NCBI GenBank assembly: GCA_025399215.1
Contig: MU621493.1
Span: forward strand, 2,799 to 13,810
Source: Globomyces pollinis-pini
Taxonomy: Eukaryota; Chytridiomycota; Chytridiomycetes; Rhizophydiales; Globomycetaceae
DNA length: 11,012 nt
Reading direction: 5' to 3'
The translations under genes and the position numbers were made by a program. Positions 1 through 6,876 of this stretch are shown here, piece by piece. The notes under the pieces are model-generated. The model worked only from the letters and a program-made list of their open reading frames with translations. It did not search any database and was not told the DNA's origin. How positions within the stretch are numbered: position 1 is the first letter of the stretch; the number at the start of each line of letters is the position of its first letter.

Positions 1-79
1 ATTATAGTAAATTTCAGGGTAAATGCTGGTATAATCTAGTTATAAAAATGAAAAATAATAATTGAAATTTTATATTGTT
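1..79. other. Sequence downstream of the RasGEF stop
   Basis: This is AT-rich sequence after the TAA stop of the RasGEF gene and probably contains its 3' untranslated region. I see no gene, and the window ends before any neighbour appears. Confidence 0.5.
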
Positions 80-3000
80 TTACAGCATACCAGCTTTTTC
101 TAACATTGCAATTTTAGCTTCCAATTCACGGTTGACATCTTCAGGTCCACCACCACTTCCACCACTACCACGTTCATCTCTAGGTTCCAATCGCAGGGAT
201 AGTTCATACAAATCTTGTACATCTCTAGTCCCTCTATCATTAATGGACTGGATGAGATAATCTTGGATTTCAGGTACTTCAGTGATGGCGTATGGTACTT
301 GATATTTTTGTAAATCCGTTATCACTTTGGCAGTACGTGCGTATTTATCGAAATTAATCAATTTACCATTGTTTCGTAAATCTGGGTTTCCATCATCAGT
401 AAACGTAAGGTCGGTTAAAAACAAGCCCAGGAATGGTAAAGCAGGCAGGTTAGATCGTTTCAAGGCAGCTCTATAATCAGCAAAGTTTCGCGAATGGTCT
501 GTTGATCGTCGGAGAGATTCAAACAGATTTCTAGTTTTATTTGACAACAACTAAAGATTAATCAATGAATAATATTACCTCCCATGTTTTCTTTAATCGA
601 CTGATTGTTGATGAATTGAATGCAGATTGAATAGCAAGTAAAGTATTAAAATTATTCAACATCAAGCATCTCTAAGTATATCAAACAAGATGAAATCATT
701 ACCTCCGCGACTTTAATAAAGAATTTAAGAATAAATGCACGTCGTTTTAAATCAGCTTCTTGAAGGATAGTACAAACAACCCATCCAGTAATTTTGGTAG
801 ACAATGAAGTCATGGCTCTTACGTTGACAGCCAAACTAGTGGTATTCTTCTTGGCCCATTCTTGTTTCATCAATTCAATAGGCATAATTTTCAAAAACAA
901 ATTGGATTCCATAATTGTTAATTGACGAGCGACTTCTAATGGATCCAAATCAATCAAGGTAAATCGTTTCAATGATTTTGGTAAAAGTGGTGGTTGGAAT
1001 TCTTCAGGTCTACCAGCACGTTTCGATTTTGGAGTTGTTGGTGGATTTCCAATCACATCAGCCGTCACCTAATTATAAATGAATAACCATATAATCATAC
1101 CCTTCTTTGCACCAATTCTAAAATTCTTTGTGCAGGAACACTTTGGAACTGCATCATTGGACCAGACGCAAATGCATGGATGTCATCCAAACAAATATCA
1201 TCAAATTGTTCAAGCCAATATGATTCAATCCATAATTTCAATGCGTTACATACACGGATTTGAATTGGTGATAACTTTTTCTCAATCCAAAGTTTTAATT
1301 CATCATTATTTAATCCTTCAGGTGGTTCCATTGTGAATCGGGCTACAAGGCAATCAAACAATTGCTTTGCAGTTCCGAATAAATGGAATGTCATCAAGAA
1401 TGAAGATGCAAAACCAGGATCTACAATTTAGACAATAGTAACTTTACCAACTGGTTGGTCATGTACAGTCAAACGTTCTACAAGGGATATAAAAGTTCCT
1501 CCATTAACAGCACCTTCCATATTGTAAGAAATTTCAAAATTTTCTTCCTTTCTTAAAAACCAAGGTCGTTGTGACTAAGAAATTAGGAACATATGGCATT
1601 AATTACATCAGAATTTCGAGCAGATGCTAAACCTGCAGCTTGATCATCACCGAAAAATTTACTAAGTTTCGATGCACTTTGGGTCCCTTCCATTGGAGAA
1701 GGTAGCTCCTGTGAGATTCTTCTAAACGCTTGTTGAGAGAATGATAACTTTCTCATTGAAGAAACTTGGTCCTGAGTTGGAGTTCCATTTGATCCAACAG
1801 ATTGTCCAGAGAGTGTTCTGGTATCTCTAGTCCATGAATTTGTGTTATTGTTAGTTGGTGTCATTGTTCCAGTTAATCTAGAATCATTTGATAGAGTTCG
1901 TTGATCGCGAGTCCAAGATGGAGATGATCGCGAATTGTTAGAATCAGCTGGACTGTTTTGATTTCTGTCCAAAAAGTTTAAGGATTGGGCACGTTTTTGT
2001 AGCAAAACTAATTCACTATCACCTCCTGCATTTTCAGATTGATCGTACATTGATTTTTGAGTAATCAATTCTTTATGATCAACCAATAGTTTTGCAGCTA
2101 CTAGAATATCTTCAGTGGCTTCCAAAACACCAGTGGCGCTCTCCAACATCATACCTAACGCATTTGCAGGTGCGAATCCATCCTCTCCTGTACTTGATGC
2201 CGTAACCAATTCATTGACTACGGCATAAAGATTCTCCTTTTTATTCAAAAATCCTCCAACCAAGTTTTCTATATCCAAAGAAGTATCGAATTTGATATCT
2301 TCAATAATTGACATTAACTGACCGATTTCGGTGACAGTCTTTCTGACATGATCAATAAGAGCAGTTGATAAAACTCTATCACGAGTAATTTTAGTTACCA
2401 AGGCAGCAATTGAATTCATAATAATTTCACTATTTTGATCCAGTCGAGATACAAGTTCAGTATCAGACAGTTCACTACCCTTCATATCAAACTCGTCGGC
2501 ACCATCGTCTAGAATGAGCCCAATTGAAAATTAGTATACCTATAACAGGCTGGAGAGTAATTCCCAAATCTTGAGCGACAGCCACAAAATGTCTTACAGA
2601 GAGTAAAACTTGCCCTGCTTGGTATCGCATGCTATGTACAGCATCTAATAATAAACGTATGGGTGATTTAACAAACCTGGAGGCGGCCATAAACCAGCAG
2701 CCACTTTTGCAGCCAAATTAATTTTAGATAACGAAGTCATAATATTTGCATGATAAGTTTGAAGAGATTTGTTTGAACGAATGATTACTGAATCAGCTGA
2801 TATAGTTCCTGAACAAGCTAGCATATCACGAATAGCACGAATAATTTGACTAGATTGTTGAATAAATTGTGGTTTAATATCATTCTTTGCTGAATAATTC
2901 AAATCGGAAATCGATTTTAAAATATTGTTAATCAATAATTCCCAGGTGACTTCCGTAGTGTCAGTTAATAAAGTTTTTGGTCCAGCAACCCAAGTTGAAC

Positions 3001-3735
3001 TTGAATTAGGAGCTAGAGGTAGTGGTTTGTTATCTTGATTGGCAACAACCTCATTCTGTTTCCAAATCAAACTGGCACGTTTTCTGACTGTCGCCTATAG
3101 AAAATTAATTGTTCATCATCCATTAATATCCATTATTGATAATGATTGAGGATTTATGAATGAAATCACATGATAATGAATAGGGTAATGAAAATCAAGT
3201 TTGAAACAAGGAAGGCGTCAAGATACTCGAATTGAGAAAGATGGAGAGTCAACAACTTACAGATTTCACTTGGTCTAAATCGTAAGTAGTTTGATTAGTC
3301 TGTGGGTTGTAGTAATAGACTTGGCCATTTGGAGCTTGTTTCCTTCTCCAAGGATGAGGTAACTAATGGTAAGGTATTTATGTATCTTTCCAACCTTTTC
3401 CTGTGTAGGAGCATCTTCTACTTTGGTGGGAGATTGAGGAGTTGAACTTTGTAAATTGGTGATATCATCAAAATCAGCTGTTTGAGGGGAATCAGTGGAT
3501 TCCACAGGTTCAATCCAGTTAGAAGGAAACCAACCTAGTATAAGTAAAGGTAAAGAAAATCACCAGTATTATCACCAACTGTTCCATTCCACCATCCAGT
3601 ATTATCCTTTGATAGTACATAAATATAATCCCCCTTCTTCAAGCTTATCATTGAAGGGTCATTTGCAACGTAATCATGAAGTGCCCTTACAATCTCGATA
3701 TATTGAATATCGGTTCTTCTTGTTGGACCGGGCAT
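80..3735 (-). CDS. Ras guanine-nucleotide exchange factor, CDC25/SOS family (SH3-WW-RasGEF_N-RasGEF), 11 exons
   Basis: This protein would load GTP onto Ras at the membrane, upstream of cAMP/PKA or MAPK signalling. Exons on the minus strand are 3735-3564, 3534-3395, 3362-3261, 3094-2677, 2644-2540, 2508-1607, 1574-1448, 1420-1101, 1068-703, 671-579 and 550-80. They join to 3216 nt, or 1071 aa. Residues about 14-68 form an SH3 domain (ALHDY at 18, WW at 48-49, GWFPSNW at 58). Residues 105-135 form a WW-like domain with W109 and YYY at 120-122, but Tyr131 replaces the second Trp. A helical region and a Ser/Asn/Thr-rich linker (about 490-600) follow, then RasGEF_N (about 625-760) and the catalytic domain (about 795-1035) with LNNFNTLLAI, RLKKTW and PFLGLFLTDLTF. 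Every splice junction restores family-conserved sequence. RRIS (575-578) and RKLS (565-568) are PKA-type sites. The start at 3735 is inferred from the SH3 position; an in-frame ATG at 3786 or an upstream exon remains possible. Confidence 0.93.
3095..3260 (-). other. Only long intron (166 nt) of the RasGEF gene
   Basis: This intron starts with a strong GTAAGT donor and ends in CTATAG, separating the WW-domain exon from the helical-region exon in phase 0. It is about five times longer than the other nine introns of the gene, which run from 27 to 32 nt. I saw no conserved exon or RNA gene inside it. Confidence 0.85.
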
Positions 3736-4056
3736 GAAGAAAGAAGTCTGAAAAAGCAACAAACGACATGGACGCCATTCATTCAAGACCCAACGCCACC
3801 ATGTCTAAAGTAGGGAACAAGAGCTATTAAAGCATGCTGGTCAGTGACTTGAAGATTATGCATTCGGCATGATTCAATACTTGGAAATGTGAAAATTACG
3901 TGACTTTATTGAATCCTACTGTGCAACGGACGCGAAGGTTGGTCTTTTGAAATGGTTTGTAACAAACTAATTCAGTATTTTTTACTGGACTCTTACTACA
4001 TTTTGCAAAAAATATATTATTTAAAAATGACAAGAAAAAACTCAATAATAATAATG
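3736..4056. promoter_or_regulatory. Intergenic: RasGEF promoter side and bZIP 3' end
   Basis: These 321 nt separate the bZIP stop from the RasGEF start, both genes being on the minus strand. An AATAAA poly(A)-type signal lies on the minus strand at 3905-3910, about 150 nt past the bZIP stop. ATTACGTGAC, a sequence with an ACGT core of the kind bZIP or bHLH factors bind, lies near 3895-3904. TTTTTCAG, an acceptor-like sequence, lies just upstream of the chosen RasGEF start, so a small 5' exon cannot be excluded. Nothing else recognisable is present. Confidence 0.35.
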
Positions 4057-5253
4057 CTAGTCTTTTTTTGGGACAAAGACTGAATCCAGATAAGAAGGTG
4101 GCAATGGTTGAGACATAAAGTCAGGAACGTTTGTGTTGGGTGTAAATGGAATATGGTGCAACAATGGGACCATCAAATTAGTAGATGGTAAGAAAGGCAT
4201 CATATTGCCAGTACCCATTCCGAATAAATCAAGATTCTGTTGCAGTTGTGGAGTGGTTGATTTTGGCAACTCCCAACTTCCCATAGTATTGATGGACATT
4301 GGAAATGAGTTGATTTGACTAATATTATCACTTGAGAATTGAGATGATGTGAATTGAGGTAGTGTGAAATGAGAGTTGACTGCGTCAGAGTAAGAGAATG
4401 ATATATGATAAGGTGATGGCTGAGTGTTGGTTTCTAGTGTAGTAGAATTTGGCGGAGTCCAATTTGGAAAGCCGGGATATTTGTTCATGTCTTCCCATTT
4501 AATACTAGATGACTTTGAGTTTTGGGTTTCAGACGAAGTTGATTCCATTAACTCTGAAGTATTATCAGTAGCGGAATGTAGACGTTCATCATTTGTTTTA
4601 TCACCTCCAGTGGTTGATGATTTATCAACAAATGTATTGGTTAAGGATGTCCAATATTGAGATGGTCTTCTAGTTGTCTCTATTGGATTAACGGATAAGG
4701 GAGGACGCATGATGGAGCCAAAATTACCACCTTTAACAAAACTTTTAAAATCAGGTAAATTGGGTTGTTTAGGAATGTTTGAAGTAGGTACTGTTGGTTT
4801 ATGTTTGTTCAATCGTTGATTTTCTGCCATAAGAATAGTGTTCACTGACCGAAGTTTATCCATGATATGAATCATTTGCTAAACAACATCAAATTGGATG
4901 TAAATTACCTGTCTTTCATGTAATAAAGTTAAATTTTCATTTTTAGCAGCGTCCAATGCGAATTGATTCATTTGATATTCATTAATTAGTAAATTAGCAT
5001 TTGCCAGTTGGGACTTTAAAGTGACAATATTTTCCTGTAATTCTTTCAAATGTTCACCTTTTCGTTGTCGAAAAGCTTTTTGAGCAGTTCTATTCTGTTC
5101 TAACCTTTTTTGAGTGGCCGGCCGTTTCTTTCTAGGTTTTTCAGAATCAGTGTTCAAGTCAATTGGAGAGTCTATTGAGAGTCTTTTCTTTTGTTGATTA
5201 TCAATAATATTATTTTGAGAGTTCATGAGAATGTTTGTAAAATCCATGTGCAT
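4057..5253 (-). CDS. Yap/Pap1-type bZIP transcription factor, 2 exons, cysteine-free
   Basis: This is a nuclear DNA-binding protein that should dimerise through a leucine zipper. Exon 1 (5253-4909) and exon 2 (4878-4057) are split by a 30-nt intron (4879-4908) and join to 388 aa. The basic region carries the family signature QNRTAQKAFRQRK (N54 and R62 contact DNA in relatives), preceded by a nuclear-localisation-like PRKKRP at 40-45. A heptad zipper runs from about residue 69, and the helical prediction continues across the intron to about residue 145. The rest is low-complexity Ser/Thr/Asn/Pro sequence, a typical activation region. Yap1 and Pap1 sense oxidants through cysteine-rich domains, yet this protein has no cysteine at all, so that mechanism is ruled out. 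It is therefore closer to Yap paralogues without redox domains; its target genes are unknown. Confidence 0.9.
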
Positions 5254-5519
5254 TCAGAATAATGGAGAGAGTTTAAAGAGACTTGGCGAATGCAAAATCA
5301 AATTCGGAACTTGGTAATTGGAAAGTAATGATAACTAAAAGATTGTGGGGGACACCAAAAATAAGAAATAAAAAAATTCAATTCAAAATTCAAAATATCC
5401 GAAATTCAAATCAGCCACCAATGGTGTAAATTGGTTGCCAACTATTTTGAAACTGTGAGTTTTAAATACTAGTTATATGAGAAGACCTATAAGATGATAA
5501 GAGTTGAGAGAATTCATCA
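5254..5519 (-). promoter_or_regulatory. Upstream region of the bZIP gene with opposed CCAAT boxes
   Basis: An inverted pair ACCAAT (5417-5422) and ATTGGT (5430-5435) places a CCAAT box on each strand, about 165-180 nt before the bZIP start codon. CCAAT is the binding core of the fungal HAP/NF-Y complex. This is a match to a short motif and is not proof of binding. Confidence 0.3.
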
Positions 5520-5660
5520 TAGTATCCAGTTTATTGTAAAAAAATACAATCTTCAATAAAGTATCCAGTTTATTATGTAAAAAATACAATCTTTTACATA
5601 GTTTTTTACATAAAAAATACAATCTTCAACATAGTATCCAGTTTATTATGTAAAAAATTG
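5520..5660. repeat. AT-rich tandem repeat with reiterated AATAAA, 3' of SmD3
   Basis: The word GTATCCAGTTTATT recurs three times, at 5522, 5561 and 5634. It is followed by variants of ATGTAAAAAATACAATCTT, with a partial extra copy around 5592-5627. Read on the minus strand, each full copy carries AATAAA (5642-5647, 5569-5574, 5530-5535), so SmD3 transcripts have three successive poly(A)-type signals about 20, 95 and 135 nt after the stop. It probably grew by local duplication. Confidence 0.7.
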
Positions 5661-5667
5661 ATACATC

Positions 5668-6170
5668 CTACCGACCACCAAACGTTGGTGGTCTTCCCCT
5701 TTGTGCTTGTGCTCTCATAACCTAAACTATAAGTAATTGAATTATACAGTCGCTTTTCCTCTTCCTAATCCTATTCCCTTTCCTCTCGTTACCCCTATAT
5801 TCTTGAACATTGGAGCATTTTTTAACATATCCCTATTAAAATGAATTGGATATAATACAACATACGGTACGATAAAGTATCTAACTTGGGAACCACGAAT
5901 GTAGACTTGATCTAAATGAGCGACTCTACCATCTCTTGCAGTGAAAGTGATATCCTACAGCAATTAAATTAAATAGATTCTACTTTTAATTGAACATTCA
6001 TATTATCTTCGACATCTAATAATTTTCCACGATAAATTCCACCAGTTTTCAATTCGATAGTGACGATATGACCTTGACTTTCATGCAATAACTTTGTGTT
6101 AATAAAAGAAATTAAAATACTTTAATTGGGACCCTAAATCTAAGTAAGAATTCAATTACCCAATAGACAT
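5668..6170 (-). CDS. SMD3: Small nuclear ribonucleoprotein SmD3, 6 exons
   Basis: SmD3 is part of the seven-membered Sm ring on U1, U2, U4 and U5 snRNAs and is needed for pre-mRNA splicing. Exons are 6170-6160, 6133-6121, 6091-5984, 5954-5866, 5832-5748 and 5721-5668; introns are 26, 29, 29, 33 and 26 nt. They join to 360 nt, or 119 aa. The N-terminus MSIGVPIK and the Sm1 motif ([20 protein letters not shown]...EDNMNVQL) match the family. So do Sm2 ([14 protein letters not shown]) and the following [10 protein letters not shown], which is diagnostic for SmD3 over other Sm proteins. The tail is RG/GR-rich ([16 protein letters not shown]), as expected of an arginine-methylated SmD3 tail. The start is firm because the first eight residues equal those of human SmD3. 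No single reading frame shows this gene; it appears only after removing the tiny introns. Confidence 0.96.
6121..6133 (-). other. 13-nt internal micro-exon of SmD3
   Basis: This exon encodes the end of Gly4 and Val-Pro-Ile-Lys, between a 26-nt intron (6134-6159) and a 29-nt intron (6092-6120). The conserved N-terminus MSIGVPIK can be obtained only by including it. Its downstream intron ends in AAG; all other introns in the window end in TAG. Confidence 0.88.
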
Positions 6171-6255
6171 TTACGAATTAAAAAAATTTAAAGATCTTTC
6201 TCAATATAACCCTAAAATAACCCTAGACTATAAATACTATAAAACTTTAAATTTT
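6171..6255 (-). promoter_or_regulatory. SmD3 upstream region with two telobox-like motifs
   Basis: Only 85 nt separate the glutaredoxin stop from the SmD3 start. Two copies of AACCCTA lie on the plus strand at 6208-6214 and 6219-6225 (TAGGGTT on the minus strand), eleven bases apart, about one helical turn. Motifs of this type upstream of ribosomal and RNA-processing genes are bound by Tbf1-like factors in some fungi; that link is inferred here. Confidence 0.4.
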
Positions 6256-6579
6256 TTATTCTAAAAGTTTAACTAATGTTCCATTTTGATAAGCTATTTG
6301 TAAATCATCATTCCCTCCAATAAATTGTCCTTTGATATAAATTGATGGAACTGTTCTATGTCCTGTTAATTGTGATACATAGGTTTGAATTTCACTGCCA
6401 TCTGGTCGTTGATCTAATTCATAAACTGTTGCTTTTGCTTGTAATCTTGTAAATAATGATTTAGTTTGACTACAATAAGGACAATAACTCTTGGAAAATA
6501 CTAAAACTCGTTCACTCTTGATTGCTGAGTCTACAAATTTAATAGTCGATTCACTAGGAGTGGATGCTGTATTTCCCAT
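6256..6579 (-). CDS. Dithiol glutaredoxin (CPYC) with myristoylation-type N-terminus
   Basis: This enzyme reduces protein disulfides and glutathione mixed disulfides using glutathione. It is a single-exon gene of 107 aa, the usual length for a one-domain class I glutaredoxin. The active site CPYC is at C33-C36, the cis-proline motif TVP at 76-78, and the glutathione-binding GQFIGGNDDL at 85-94. The N-terminus MGNTAST has Gly2 and Ser6, fitting the N-myristoylation consensus, which would put the enzyme on membranes; this is a prediction from the motif. There is no mitochondrial or secretory leader. It lies 297 nt after the receptor-like gene and 85 nt before SmD3, both on the same strand. No intron is needed. 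Confidence 0.94.
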   Translation of the reverse strand: MGNTASTPSESTIKFVDSAIKSERVLVFSKSYCPYCSQTKSLFTRLQAKATVYELDQRPDGSEIQTYVSQLTGHRTVPSIYIKGQFIGGNDDLQIAYQNGTLVKLLE

Positions 6580-6670
6580 CTTTTTTTCTTGTTATTGGAA
6601 TTCAAGAACCATGTGCGTTTTATAGAAAATGCGGAAAAACGTATCCGGAACAGATGTATCAAATATGGCA

Positions 6671-6687
6671 TCATAACGACGTTATGA
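6671..6687. promoter_or_regulatory. 17-bp palindrome in the glutaredoxin promoter
   Basis: TCATAACG-A-CGTTATGA is a perfect 8-bp inverted repeat with a single central base, about 92 nt upstream of the glutaredoxin start. Its size and symmetry suit a dimeric transcription factor, and it contains an ACGT core like many bZIP sites. The factor is unknown. Confidence 0.4.
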
Positions 6688-6763
6688 AAATTTGGTTGAC
6701 AAAGATAATGTAAATGCCAAAATTTGCCCTAGTTTTGTCCATAGTCAATTCACTTTTACTCCA

Positions 6764-6771
6764 TATATAAA
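6764..6771 (-). promoter_or_regulatory. TATA-like element upstream of glutaredoxin
   Basis: Minus-strand TTTATATA lies about 185 nt before the glutaredoxin start and 90 nt after the receptor-like gene. In AT-rich DNA such a match is weak evidence. Confidence 0.2.
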
Positions 6772-6876
6772 AAAAGAAATACAGGATATTATTCAATCAT
6801 ACTAATTAATGACTTTAAGTAAGTACATTTGAGTAGAAAGATGAACGCTTATATAACGCGATTGTATACATGCTAT

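Noticed and set aside
1079..1336. 85-codon plus-strand ORF
   Set aside because: It lies opposite a conserved RasGEF exon and intron; it is a shadow frame with no independent support.
2487..2690. Reading the 67-codon minus-strand frame as a separate gene
   Set aside because: Its middle is RasGEF exon 5; both ends run into 31-32-nt introns.
3095..3260. Box C/D snoRNA inside the long RasGEF intron
   Set aside because: An ATGATGA box C is present near the 3' end, but no CTGA box D follows and no stem closes it.
3495..3737. 80-codon plus-strand ORF
   Set aside because: It overlaps the SH3-coding exons on the minus strand and has no family features.
4133..4660. Two plus-strand ORFs of 61 and 78 codons
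   Set aside because: Both are antisense to the bZIP C-terminal exon, whose low-complexity codons leave other frames open.
5520..5660. CRISPR array
   Set aside because: The repeats are AT-rich, degenerate and adjacent without unique spacers, and the host is eukaryotic.
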